Source: Trichoderma breve
Lineage: Eukaryota; Ascomycota; Sordariomycetes; Hypocreales; Hypocreaceae
Assembly (NCBI RefSeq): GCF_028502605.1
Contig: NC_079236.1
Span: forward strand, 2,480,001 to 2,544,000
Length of the DNA stretch: 64,000 bases
Direction: 5' to 3'
Shown here: positions 1-10,911 of the stretch, one piece after another
Position numbering within the stretch: the first letter of the stretch is position 1
Layout: each line of letters starts with the position of its first letter
Program-made: the position numbers and the translations under genes
Notes under the pieces: model-generated
What the model saw: only the letters and a program-made list of their open reading frames with translations
Database searches by the model: none
Told to the model about the DNA's origin: nothing

Positions 1-687
1 GTCGCGTTTGATCAGAATGCCTGCCTAGAGGAAGGACAAGGAATACTTCACATCAACATCACCAATCTGTTAGGGTTCCTAGAATGTTAGAAAACACAAG
101 TCAGGTATCGAATCACCACCAATGGCACAAGCCCCACTGCAGAAAGAGCAGAACAATAGCCAGAGCTTCCCAACAACAGGAAGTGAGGATGATGTGAAGT
201 CAAGCTGATATTCATGCCGCATCAATTGGCTACACGATAAGTAACAATAGCGGCGGCTAAAGGCCGGGTAGTGACGCGTGGTTCAGCCAAGTGCCGGTGC
301 ACGTGACTTTAAATTTACGCGACCCCCAACCTATGCTACGAAGCTTCAACCTCATACAAATCGCCGCGAGAGACCAGCTCTTTGCTCGACGACGCCACGA
401 AGCGCATTTCCATCTCCGAGACGCCCAAATTCGAATCTCCAGGTGCCATTATCGCACGCAGCCAGAGTTTCGTACCGCCCGCCAATCCTGTGCCAGCTCT
501 GCGCGTCGGATGGGACGAGGTACGGCAACCGTGACAGGCGGCTTCACTGCCTGTTGAGAGCCTCGATTGCCGCAATCGCTCGCCCCGGCTTTCGTTTGCT
601 CGCCGTTCAGTTTGTTCTCAGTTTGCTCGAATCTGCCACCGCCGGCCCACTCGCTTGCCTTCTAGTGTCGAAGAAGTTGTAGACGAT
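1..687. other. Upstream region of TAF4, no gene seen
   Basis: No supported coding region lies here. Short open frames at 278-682 and 291-557 overlap each other in different frames, lack a recognisable domain and have random-looking composition. The last 300 bases are C/T-rich, as is common for fungal core promoters and 5' leaders, so this is probably the promoter and leader of the TAF4 gene. Confidence 0.6.
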
Positions 688-2853
688 ATGGCGCAACCAC
701 AACCTTCGCCCCAGATTCCGCCGCGGGCATTTTCGCCTCCCCAGCCAAGCCCATCTCCCGCGACATCACATTCGGGCTTCGCGCTGCCTCCCAACAAACG
801 AGTACGAACCGACGGGCCTGGATCACAGCCTGGATCGCCTTACGCCGCCTCGCCTTACACAATGAGTCCAGTCCCCGTGGCCACTCCCCCCACTGCAGCC
901 GGATCGCCAACGTATCCTCAAGCACCAACGCCACCTGTGCAGGCCGGATATGCCATGCAGTACACAAACGGCCATCCTCCGCCTCCTCAAGGACTGAGTC
1001 TTCCAACCGCCTCGCCAACAGTCTCCACGCCCGTCATGCACACTCCTCAGCAAGCGCCAGCGCAAGGACAGATGCCGATGCAAATCCCAATGCCAACACC
1101 AATGCAGGTGCCTACGCCAGGACAGGTACATACCCCAGGACAGGTACAGACACCAGGGCATGTGCAGACACCAGTACCTTTGCCGTCCCCGATACCAATG
1201 CCCCAGCAGTATACAAATGCAACGATGCAGCCCATGCAGCCCATGCAACCGATTCAGCAAATGCAGCAAATGCAGCAACATGCAGCTCCACTATTACAGA
1301 CTCCGGGGATCATGGGACCTCCCCAGAAACCAGCAGAGAGACCAACGAAAGACTACGAGTATGATGTGACGGATTCATTGGCTGGTACGGGAATCGACCT
1401 TCGCGCAGAAGAGCAGTACATGGCAGACCTCTATTCAAATGCTCTCGAGGGAACGCCTGAAGCCAGAACAGGATTCGCCCACTATGCACCGGGTTCCAAG
1501 TCCAGCTTCTACGGTGCCGGTCCCGCTAACCAGCCTGCCCAGCCTACCGACTTGGCACAGAAGCAGTATACTGCTCAGGCAGCTGAGCAGGCGTGGCAAG
1601 AATCAACAATGCGACTTGCTGTGCAGAGAACCCAGGAGATCAACGATCCTTTTCTTCTTGTCGCATTGCTGCATCGCCGAGCAGAGAAAATTGCTCGCGA
1701 GCATCATCTTGGTCTTAATTTAGAGCTCAAGAACAACGTCCCATCTATGGGAAAGATGAAGTTGCCTGAGAACTTTGCAGCACCCAAAGTAACAGTCAAG
1801 ACAAGTACAGGTCCGGATGGCACCTTGGTGGAGACTAGCGGGTCCTTTATTCCGCATGACGCTTTTCTGGTCGATCAGCTTGCGCTGATGTCGATAGCAA
1901 CGAAGCAGAGAGTACGTGAGTTGGTTGAGGACGCAAATGTGGTGGCGAGAACACGGCAGAAGACGTCTCATGGAGATATACCTCCGGAGTGGGCAGCCGC
2001 TGCTGCTCCAATGAATGCAGAGCCATTAGAACCCATTGTGGAAAAGGACGGCGATGCGAACGGAGCTGTAGCTGGAACCGGTGCTGGTACTGAAGCCGGG
2101 CAGGGTACCAGTTCGTTGAAGCGTAAGCTTGATGTTGATTTGAATGTTTGCTTTGCATGAATCATCCGCTCACACCTCACAGGTCCTGCCGACACAAATG
2201 ACACGGCTGTCAAACAACCACCGGCGAAGTTGCCTAAGATCGCCTCTTACGCCACATTGACAATGAGAGATTTGGCTAGGCAAGAGCGTGAATGGGAAGA
2301 GGCTCGACTACGGAGACGGCAGATGCGTAAAGAAGGCTTGGGCGACTCAGCAGCTTCAGCCTCACGAGCAGGGAGCGTCGCACCCGGTACACCCGGGTCG
2401 GTAGCTCCAGAGTCAGAAAAGGCAATGACGAAGAAGGAATTGAAGAAGACACAGGCCATGAAGGCGGCTGAGGCTAGCAGTCATGCGAACCAGAACATCA
2501 CGAGTAGCATGTTTGCGGGCTTAGGAGGCAAGGGAAGCCTCTTTGGCAAGAAGAAGTCGGGCAAGACGTATGACTGGATGAATGTTGGCCGAGGAGGAAG
2601 CGGTGCTAGTACCCCGACACGGGCTGCCCCAGGACCAGGCAAAGGCCCGAATGGCGTTCCCGGAGCTCCATCCCCTGGCAACATGGCATTGACGACTGAA
2701 GGACGAAATAGACTGGGCACATGGCGGGAAGACAAAGAAAAGGGGAAGAACATTCAGCTTCGTGACTGGATCACCGTGCTGGAGAGAGACGGCCGGGAGG
2801 CCAAGGCGTTGCAACACGCTTATATAAACTTGGACAATTCGAACCCTAAATAA
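688..2853 (+). CDS. TAF4: Transcription initiation factor TFIID subunit 4 (TAF4)
   Basis: Two exons, 688-2122 and 2183-2853, give 701 aa. The 60-bp phase-1 intron has a GTAAGC donor and a CACAG acceptor; reading through it would stop at 2158. The first third (about residues 1-220) is low complexity, rich in Pro, Gln, Met and Thr with repeated TPGQVxTPG-like units, as expected of an activator-contacting region. The TAF4 C-terminal domain starts near residue 225 (DYEYDVTDSLAGTGIDLRAE) and runs to the end, with the family's closing segment rich in charged residues (LARQEREWEEARLRRRQMRK). TAF4 pairs with TAF12 through a histone fold and is a core scaffold of TFIID in the nucleus. The start chosen is the first ATG in frame. 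No neighbour is functionally linked. Identification rests on domain pattern and is fairly certain. Confidence 0.9.
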
Positions 2854-3966
2854 TTAATGATGAATGGCGGGGACTTTCGGGGGGATGGAAAGGGATATCA
2901 GAAAAGGGATATCAGAACCAATGGGCGGGCTCAGTCATAGTTGAGATACCATGCGCTATGTGTGCAGACTCTTTCTGCCTCCTCTTTTTTTTTCTTTTTT
3001 TTTTTTTTTTCCTGCTTCTTTCTTTCTCTCCTCATTTCTGTTTTACCCTGAGCAAGGTTTTTCGGTTCAGCAGGGCGTTTTATGTTATAGGCACCAAAGA
3101 TAGGAGGGAAAATTCTACAGGGGGGGAAAGGGTCTAGGGAGAGAAATACAAGAGATGAAATGGCATATCGCTGAATTCCGGTGTGCTCTACTATTCTTCT
3201 TTGCGGTGTCTTCTCTCCCATTGTTTTTTGTTTTTTCAAGCAATGCTGGTAAATCGTTGATTCGTATTCGATTTCGATTTGCCATACATACAAGAGAGAG
3301 CTCGGAGGAGGATGGCCGGGAAAGCTGGGCTCAGCTTTTCTCTATTCGAAAGAGCTTTTTATGAAAGAGCTAGGAAGCTATCCTCTTTTGTTGGCCTCTA
3401 TTTTCTAAATCCTTTTCACGTTTTTTTTTTTTTTTACACGAGTTTTAAAAGGTTGGGGTTTTTTCTACAAGAGGGTTTTCTTTTTCTCTTTACGTCAGGG
3501 GGTTCTCTCCGAGAAGGGGAACTATATTGGGAACGCAGAAAAATGGTTCACAGATGGTGGCAATGCGCATCGGTTTAAGTTGACAGTGGCAAGCGTGAGG
3601 ACAAATAGACGGAGTATGAAAGTGAAGTTGTGCTTTTGAGATGTGTCCTCGGTTTCTATGTGCTTGTATGTGTGAATGAAATGAGAGGAGAGGAGAGGAG
3701 AGGAGAGGAGAGGAGACGTAATAAGACCTGCGGGAGTTGGATTTTCACATGGAATTGAAATGAAAAGTATACAGATATATGTATGACCGGAGGAATGACT
3801 TTGGGCTCGTGTGTCAAATCCCAGATGGCTGAGAACGAACGAAACAACATTTGGATGATTATGGCTTGTACATGTTTGATTCAACTAAATAAAATTCGCC
3901 TCCACTCCAAATTTACCATCAAAGCCATCGTATTCTTTTTTTTCTGTTTTGGCACATTTTACTCAT
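2854..3966. other. Convergent intergenic region with simple repeats
   Basis: The space lies between the 3' ends of TAF4 (+) and the cytochrome b561 gene (-). It contains T-tracts near 2986-3010 and 3421-3435 and a pentanucleotide GAGAG-type microsatellite at about 3683-3716. It probably holds two 3' UTRs. No coding potential is evident. Confidence 0.6.
3683..3716. repeat. (GGAGA)n microsatellite
   Basis: Six to seven uninterrupted copies of a GGAGA unit occur in the 3' intergenic region between two convergent genes. It is likely length-polymorphic. Confidence 0.9.
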
Positions 3967-5331
3967 TTAATCATTCCGCTTCTGCATAAGCCCCCTCTCC
4001 TCCGCCACGTCATCCTCCTCATCGCTCTCAGGAATATCCTCCAAGGCGAAATACGCCGCCGAAGACTCCGGCGTCTCCTTATGAATCGTGCCCCTTGACA
4101 TGGAGCGGCGTCTGGCCAGGAACGACCAGGCGCCAACGCCCGCGGCCTCCAAAAGGATGAAGAGGGCAAGCATGGCGATGCCAAACTTGCTGAAGCCATA
4201 CAACACCAGGCCGCCGATGACGTTGGCCCAGCCGCTCACCAGGATCACGAAGCCGAGGGAGATGTGAGCGTAAGAGATCCAAGTGCGGCGGAAGATGCGA
4301 ATGAAGTCGACGTGGTGTCGCCAGCCCAGCACTGCCTGCACCAGCAGGAGTGAGACAATGACGACACCGGCGATTTGGTGAGGGGAACCAAACACCCTGT
4401 CGCTCATCACAATGGCCACGATGGCGCCGCAGAGGGCAGATACCATGGCCGAGGCCTGGATGACCCAGTGATATTTGAATGACTTTTCAGAACCCGAGCG
4501 AATTGCCACAGCTCCGACAGGGAAGAGCAGCAAGAAGGCGGTCATCATGAAGAAGCCGTGAAGATGGGCGAGAGGCCGAGACAGGAGCTTCTGCCACAGC
4601 CCTGTTTTCACTTCCTTAATGGGCCGATCAGAGGTGCCGATATTGGAATCCTCGCCGGTCACGTTGAAAGTCGGGAAGCCATCAGAGTGGTGCGAGGTGG
4701 CCGCCTTCATGTCGACATAAAAGTAACCATAGCCATCCACCATAGAGTGCGCTTCAAGCTGCTGGTCGGGCGCAAAAGCCTTCATGTCCTGCTGCTTGTT
4801 CCACGCCCAGATCCACGGCTGCGAGACCGACTCGGGCGAGATTTCCGTTCCCATCCACTCAGAGCAGGCGTAGCAGACAATAGACGCAGTGGCCACGTAC
4901 AGGTCGTCGTCGGCCTTTTTCCAGGCCGTCTCCGAGATGCGAACGTCGAGCTGTTTTCCGGTGTCTTGCTGGGTGACCTGCGCTGGCCGTGAGTGGCCGG
5001 CCTTGACGGTTCGCACGCTCAACGTCGGCTTGGCATCGGACGCCTCGGGATCGCCATAGAGGACGAACATGAGAGATCCGGCCATCTTGGGGCCTGTACC
5101 GATAGCGGTCCACCCGAGAGAAGTGCCATTGGACTGGGTGGCGGATCGTCTCACGGCCAGTGAGAGATAGACATCGTGAGCTGATGTCGAGTGGTTGTGA
5201 TAGAGCGACACGGCCATGCAGAAGTCGATTTCATCGCGCGGAAGGCCAAAGAGACAGTACTGCGATGGCGCGGCTGAAACAGTGGCCAGAAGGAAGAGGA
5301 GGTGAAGCAACAAGCGCTGGAGAGATGACAT
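3967..5331 (-). CDS. DOMON / cytochrome b561 membrane oxidoreductase
   Basis: One exon, 454 aa. Residues 1-20 form a signal peptide ending in ...VSAAPS. Residues about 24-215 match the cellobiose-dehydrogenase-type cytochrome/DOMON fold. Met83 (GPKMAGSLMF) and His195 (LEAHSMVDGYG) are candidate axial haem ligands, and C153-x2-C156 (CYAC) is notable. Five hydrophobic helices follow from about 250 to 405. They carry the cytochrome b561 histidines in HLHG (256/258), KYHWV (288), SPHQIAG (318) and YAHISLG (356), enough for two b haems. A Ser/Glu/Asp-rich cytosolic tail ends the protein. Such proteins move electrons across a membrane, usually toward ferric iron or an extracellular acceptor. The acceptor here cannot be read from sequence. 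It is divergent from the Nit2-type amidase and shares a 747-bp spacer with it. Confidence 0.88.
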   Translation of the reverse strand: MSSLQRLLLHLLFLLATVSAAPSQYCLFGLPRDEIDFCMAVSLYHNHSTSAHDVYLSLAVRRSATQSNGTSLGWTAIGTGPKMAGSLMFVLYGDPEASDAKPTLSVRTVKAGHSRPAQVTQQDTGKQLDVRISETAWKKADDDLYVATASIVCYACSEWMGTEISPESVSQPWIWAWNKQQDMKAFAPDQQLEAHSMVDGYGYFYVDMKAATSHHSDGFPTFNVTGEDSNIGTSDRPIKEVKTGLWQKLLSRPLAHLHGFFMMTAFLLLFPVGAVAIRSGSEKSFKYHWVIQASAMVSALCGAIVAIVMSDRVFGSPHQIAGVVIVSLLLVQAVLGWRHHVDFIRIFRRTWISYAHISLGFVILVSGWANVIGGLVLYGFSKFGIAMLALFILLEAAGVGAWSFLARRRSMSRGTIHKETPESSAAYFALEDIPESDEEDDVAEERGLMQKRND

Positions 5332-6078
5332 GGTGGCAGTCTGTGTCCGTCTGTCAGATTTGATCTAGATGAATAGCTCTCTGTATGACGTGGGGTGAAG
5401 TGAAGCGATTGGCGTCCAAGGACAAGAAGAATCACGAAAAAGAGACTCCCAGCAGCTCTCAATCTCACATGGCCCTGCTGGACAGCAAAGTTGCGCAGTC
5501 CCGTCAGAAGCTCCGCAGTTGGGTTGCACAAAAGGCAAAATGCTGATGCAAGCGGAGAGACATAAGCTTTTGCTATCTGTCCATCAGGCCGCGTATCAGT
5601 GGCGGAGACGGAATCCTGCCATGCATGACACAGTACAGTGATTCGTATGCACTGACCGGGGTATTTGAAGAAGAAGAAGAAGAAGCATCAAAAGAAATGG
5701 CTATGTAAATAATTCAATCATTATCCAGTTCTTCTCTTATTTAGTAGATGAAACGCTCAATTTGTTCATGGATCAATCGCATTGACCCGGTGTTTTGTTA
5801 GCGGTTAGTAATTGCGTAGTAGTGAGTGGTCCATATTCCGTCCATACCATTGGAAACACAAATGCCTCGATTATGCAATGCTGCGGCGGGATCGCGCCAA
5901 TGTGGTTTCGCATCTGCACAAGCATGAGTGAGTCTTGTTGAGTGAATACTTGCAACGTTTTGAAGTGGTTTCAACATTGCCAAATCAACCAGCAAGCGAC
6001 AACCAGCCTCTGGTACTCGAGTACAGCAGCCTGATCTTTTTGCTTGTACCCGGTGTAGCTGGTACTAAGCCATCAGTC
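5332..6078. promoter_or_regulatory. Divergent promoter region, b561 gene / NIT2
   Basis: This 747-bp spacer separates two start codons pointing away from each other, so it must hold both promoters. A GAA microsatellite lies near 5668-5687. I saw no unambiguous TATA box. The assignment follows from gene geometry only. Confidence 0.5.
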
Positions 6079-7612
6079 ATGGCCATTGCAGTAGGTTCAA
6101 TGCGTCTTACACCCAAAACCACCTTGTTCTACCATCAACATCATCATCATCATCATCATCATCATCACCACAACTTGTGCTAACACTCTTTCTTTTCACA
6201 CTCAGGCAATCGGCCAGATTTGCTCCACTGGCTCAATCACGGCAAATCTAAACCAGTGTGTGAGACTGGTTGCCAAGGCGGCACTTGGTGGAGCTCAAGT
6301 ATGCCCTCTTCTCCGTCTCCCTACCCCTACAGTAGCTACCTAGACTACTGGTGCTCCCTTTGTTTACAGCAAATTTCACCTCCTACCGTGAGATGAGACG
6401 CCTTATGAGACTCTGTTTTCGATCGCAAGATGGCCTATAATGGGTTGTCTCTGGGAAGCGAGGAATGCATCCTCTTATGGAGCTTGTCGTCTCAAGTGAG
6501 AACGCACAGCTGTCTCAGCACGTCTTCATCACAATCACACAGCCCATGGACCTTTCAGCCTGGGAGATTGCTGCTGGCCTGAGCCGTGTCTCACAGACTG
6601 ATAAACTTTCATCGTCGCGTCATGTTCATTCCCCTCGCAGATGACCTCTCTTCACCCGGCCCGGCTGCTCATCCCCTAGCTGCCTTGCCTCTCACCCCTT
6701 GTACGTTGAGCGAAAGCAACTGACGGTCAAATGCCATCAGGTTCTCTTCCTCCCAGAAGCATCCGATTACATTGCTGTCAATGCCCGAGCTTCGCTAGAC
6801 TTGGCCGTTCCACAAGCGTCGTCTCCGTTCGTCCAAGGTCTCCGTGCCGCTGCCAAGGCCCACTCCATTGCCGTCCATGTCGGCATCCACGACACCGTAG
6901 TGGGCCAGGAGGCCGACCAGCCAGCTCAAAAGATACTGAACCGGGCCCTGTATATCAACGCCGACGGTGGTATTGAAGAAGCGGCTACGTATGACAAGCT
7001 GCATGTCTTTGATTACGGGGCCCTCCGGGAGAGCGCAACCGTCCAGCCGGGCTCGAGATTCACGCCGCCGTTTGACTCCCCCGTCGGCAGGATAGGCAGC
7101 CTAATCTGCTTCGACTTGCGGTTCCCAGAAACAGCCCTCGCCCTCGCCCAGCCAGGCAGCGGCAGCCCCTGGGCCACCCGTCCGGCTCAGATCATCACCT
7201 ATCCCAGCGCATTCACGCTGCGGACGGGAGAGGCGCACTGGGAGACGTTGCTCCGCGCTCGCGCCATTGAGACGCAGAGCTACATTGTGGCGGCGGCTCA
7301 GGTTGGCCGGCACAACGAGAAGCGGGCTAGCTATGGCCGTAGCATGGTTGTCGATCCATGGGGCAAGGTCCTGGTGTGCCTCAAGGGTGTATCAGACGCC
7401 GATGGCAACGCGGAAGATGGGGCCGTCGAGGAGATTGGCTTCGCAGACATTGACCTTGATGAGCTAGAGAGGGTTCGGAGGGAGATGCCGCTCCAACGAC
7501 GAACGTGAGTTGCTCCTTTGGGATTGACACGGCTGATTACGAGTACACACAGTACCTGTGGGCTGACAACCAACATGCTAGCGATGTTTATCCCGAGCTT
7601 ACTGGCGTATGA
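6079..7612 (+). CDS. NIT2: Nit2-type carbon-nitrogen hydrolase (deaminated glutathione amidase-like)
   Basis: Four exons (6079-6090, 6206-6298, 6741-7504, 7582-7612) encode 299 aa. The nitrilase catalytic triad is Glu41 (LFLPEASDYI), Lys121 (YDKLHVFD) and Cys158 (LICFDLRFPE). The branch-specific PSAF, TGEAHWE and C-terminal PLQRRTDVYPE signatures fit the yeast Nit2 / human NIT1 group. Those enzymes hydrolyse the amide of deaminated glutathione, a by-product of transaminases, in cytosol and mitochondria. The start lies in a 12-base first exon (MAIA) whose donor is GTAGGT; exon 2 continues with the conserved IGQICST segment. Intron 1 carries a CAT microsatellite, and intron 2 is 442 bp, long for this genome. 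Omega-amidase (NIT2 of mammals) is a less likely alternative. Confidence 0.87.
6139..6167. repeat. (CAT)n microsatellite in intron 1 of the amidase gene
   Basis: Nine to ten perfect trinucleotide units lie inside the 115-bp first intron (6091-6205). The repeat does not touch the donor or the CTCAG acceptor. Confidence 0.9.
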
Positions 7613-10600
7613 AGCTGCCGGGGAGCCTGACCTGACTACCTTGGTCGAATCTCCAGGGATGTTGAAATGAGTAACTTGTAATGGTACTTGTAGGAGTACA
7701 CTTGTAGTAGTAGCAACGTTGTAGATGTCTTGTGCCCGGCTCTGTCCCGTGCCCCGTGTAACGCGGCATATATCGGAGCCCTGAGGCACAGAAGCTCGGC
7801 CTGGAGGCGTCGTCACGTATCTACAAGTGTCCTGTCCAACCAGAAGCGTCAACGGACACACTGCTTCCGTTTAGGACTGCCAGGGGTGTGTGTAGCTAAC
7901 ACGAACGTTGTCCTGCTCGTACTCCTGCTGTCCTCTTTGCGCCCAACACATAATCAGATGGACAAGTCTAGGCTGTTGGTGAATCATGGATTTCGATAGA
8001 GAGGCAAAAAGAGGATTAGAGGCCGCCCGTGATTTGTGATTTTCTTTTTTTATCCTTCCAATGGTTGGCGAGGTCCGATGCATAAGCGAAGCCATCTGAT
8101 ACGCCCGAGCTGGATCAAACCAAGTGTCTCGTCTCGCCTCTTTTTTTTTCTCTCTCTTTCTCGATTGTGCGACAAGGATTGTCGGGCCAGTGGCGTGAAG
8201 CGGCTATGCGGTCCTGCAGTCCGAGCCGTCTGGCGAAGGTGGAACATACATGTTCAAGCGTTAAAAAGAAAAAAGGAAAAAGGAAAAGGGAAAAAAGAAA
8301 AAAAAAAGGAAAAGGAAAAGAGAGAAAACGGGAACAGAGTTTTGTCACAATCTGAGCCATCATGTCTCACCTTCCGTCTTTTGGCCACTCCCTGTCCAAC
8401 GGTCCAATGACGAAAGAGATGCGGTACGCTTCTGGTGTGCCGATGCGGGTAGCACAAGGTAAGCTCGAGAGAAACTTTTCGTCAAATTTATACGCAAAGG
8501 TACTTGCTTGGATGTGCTTGGTATTAGCAGACTCTTGATATTGCCTTGTAGATTTTGCATTTGTCCCGTCCATTCATTTACCTATTCACGTAGGTATGGA
8601 GGCATGGTAGCCAAAAGTCAATGCGTTTACTACAATGATCATGATGCCTGTGCTTCATATTCAACGCTTATAATCCACAGCATCGGTAAATTACAGCTTT
8701 TGCCGGCATTGACCAACATCAAACGGGCAATTATTCTCACCAACAAATACCTATTGGCGATGTGAGGATGCTCTCCTGTACATTGTATGTTCACGATGCA
8801 TCACAAACAGGGGCAGCATATGCCCCCAGCGTCTAAAAAAGAGCGCCTCATTGCCCAAAAAGCAACACCCGAAACACGGGAAAAAACATCAAACAAGAAA
8901 ACACGATCATCTCCTGCATGCACCAAAGATCAGACCTACATATGCGCCCCACACGCACAAGCCCAATCTATCGTGCATCGTGCATTTTATCTCCTGCTTT
9001 AGCTTCCTCTTCCCTCCTCGCTAAAGTAGGTCCTGCAGCCGTGCTTTTTTCCCCAGATCCATCCCGGAGCTTTAGTCCGTCCTATTATCTGTGCATTTTT
9101 GCAAAAAGCAAACCCAAAAAGCAAACCCAAAAAGCTGGCGAAATTTTCTTTTCGTTGGGAGGAAGACGAAGAAAAAAGGAAAACGAGAAAACTAATGACA
9201 AGACTACCTCTACGCTAGGCATCAAGTTAGAGGCAGTATTGTCCAACCAGATAACCAGATGGAGAGGAAAAGGCCCAACCATCCAATAGCACACAACACA
9301 TCGCCATCCTTTCCCTGCATTCGTATTCATCTCATAGCTCCCCAATAGACAATCACAAAAAAAGAAAGAAAAGTAAGCGATAAACAAAAAAACATGACCA
9401 AGAGGCAGCCCAGCCGCGCGGGTCCTCCTTCCCCCTTGGCCTCTCCTAGTGTGTATCACATTTTTGTAGCAGTTAGACGCCCATTCGTTGTCTGTGACCG
9501 TCTGTCTGTTTCTCGCTTGGCTTTCCCTTGTTGCCGTGAATCTCGACTTCTCTAGCCTCCCTCATCACAATTTTTTTCTTTTTTCGCGCCGTGGGCCTGG
9601 TCTAGTCTAATACTAAGACGCGGCAGGTGATTTTGCAGATGTAGGGATAGAGACGAACAACAAAAAGATGGATAAGCATGTGAAAGAATACTACTTGTCG
9701 AAACAGAAAAGCACAGATGAAGAGAGTAAGAGTAATTGTAAAAGTTATGACATATTTGCTGTGAAGCAAGTCTATTCTATAATGTTTCTATCTAGAGAGT
9801 TGTCAAAAGGGGTATCCTCCGTAGCATCTTCAGCTCGGACCAGTGCGTAGCCAACACGGCCAAAGCCCCTCAAAGATTTTTCTGTGCCCCCAAAAACTCA
9901 TTGTACATTTTTTGAAAAAAGAAGGAAAGAAAGCTAAAGTGTCTCTCCCCAACAAGAGCTGTTGGTGTTTGACGCACACTTTCGCTTGTTGCCTGCATTT
10001 GGTGCGATCCCCGCGAAGGGACCGGCGACCAAGAACGAAAAACTGAAAAAGAAATCTTCCCAAAAATTCTGGACTAAGAGTCCTGAAAGCCAAGTCTATA
10101 TGCAAAAACAAAACAAATCCCGTTTTGAAGCCGAAAAAAAAAAAATCCCATCCTTTTTTGTTTTTCTGGTTCCCCAGCGTTGTAGTATATCCCTTGGAAG
10201 TTGATTATGTAAAATTTGGCGTTGTACATTGACATCTCGATCGCGGGAATGAGATTCGAGACAACCAGGATCGTGGCGCGCATTCCAAGATGTTCGCCCT
10301 TGCCAAGGGTAAGCTCTGCGCTGAAGAAGGAAAAATGGGCAAGTGAATCCCCAGAAACTGTCCGTCTAAGTAGAACGCCATTCTTTTTGGTGCGAAAAAA
10401 ATCCCGTGTGAAAAACAAATCCCAGATCACGCCGGTGGTCTGAGAACATTTTGAGTGTGAAAAGCCTTGTTCAATCGTTGCGAAGCGTTCTTTCGTTGGT
10501 CGACGGCGAATGTCTTTTGAGAATCCCGTATTGTAAATCCACGAGGGTACGAATTAAGAGTATTATGAAAAGATTATGTGAGGCTCCATCGCTTGCGACA

Positions 10601-10697
10601 GAGCCTCGGGCGTGAATAGTAAGAAGTGGAAAAAAAGGACGTAAATGCGTTTGTTGCTGGAAGACATTGTCGAATCCCGGTAGGTCGCATTCCCCAT
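7613..10697. other. Non-coding stretch downstream of the amidase gene
   Basis: No open frame here looks like protein. Frames at 8036-8573 are created by A/G-rich simple sequence (8265-8330), and frames at 8918-9459 overlap on both strands without a domain. There are many short A-runs and T-runs. The region may include the 3' part of the minus-strand transcript whose small reading frame ends at 10698. Confidence 0.55.
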
Positions 10698-10790
10698 TTA
10701 CTGAGGCTGAGGAGGAGGAGGCTTGGGGAGGCCAGTGGTATCATAGGCACCACGGCCGAAGTTGCAAATCTCGGTGCTGGCGGCAATCAT
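10698..10790 (-). CDS. Candidate 30-codon small protein gene behind a spliced, ATG-free leader
   Basis: A 30-aa frame begins MIAASTEICNFGRGAYDTTG and ends in a Pro/Gln tail (PKPPPPQPQ). The sequence before the ATG on this strand is CCAAA, a good fungal start context. Just upstream lies a textbook intron, 10819-10909: donor GTAAGA, a perfect TACTAAC branch point at 10837-10843 and a CACAG acceptor. The exon before it is C/T-rich. No ATG occurs on this strand from 10912 to 11703, so this would be the first AUG of a spliced message. I do not recognise the peptide. There is no signal peptide or membrane segment. It could instead be an upstream ORF or part of a long non-coding RNA. A GTAAAT overlapping the stop could act as a further donor and lengthen the protein. 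Confidence 0.45.
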   Translation of the reverse strand: MIAASTEICNFGRGAYDTTGLPKPPPPQPQ

Positions 10791-10818
10791 TTTGGATGGT
10801 GGAGCGTGAGGTTGATGT

Positions 10819-10909
10819 CTGTGTAAGAAGATGTTTGTTAGTATGGAGATGGATATGGAGATGGGTGGGAAAAGAGGCAAGAAGACATTGCCAAGTGTGT
10901 GAATCTTAC
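10819..10909 (-). other. Predicted 5'-leader intron, 91 bp
   Basis: On the minus strand the segment runs from GTAAGATTC to CTTACACAG with TACTAAC 18 bases before the acceptor. All three signals match fungal consensus. Splicing also destroys the only exon-side ATG of the leader (10911-10909), which straddles the donor. Confidence 0.65.
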
Positions 10910-10911
10910 AT

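Noticed and set aside
8036..8573. Frames rich in Lys/Glu or Phe/Pro
   Set aside because: Generated by an A/G-rich simple-sequence tract at about 8265-8330 read on either strand.
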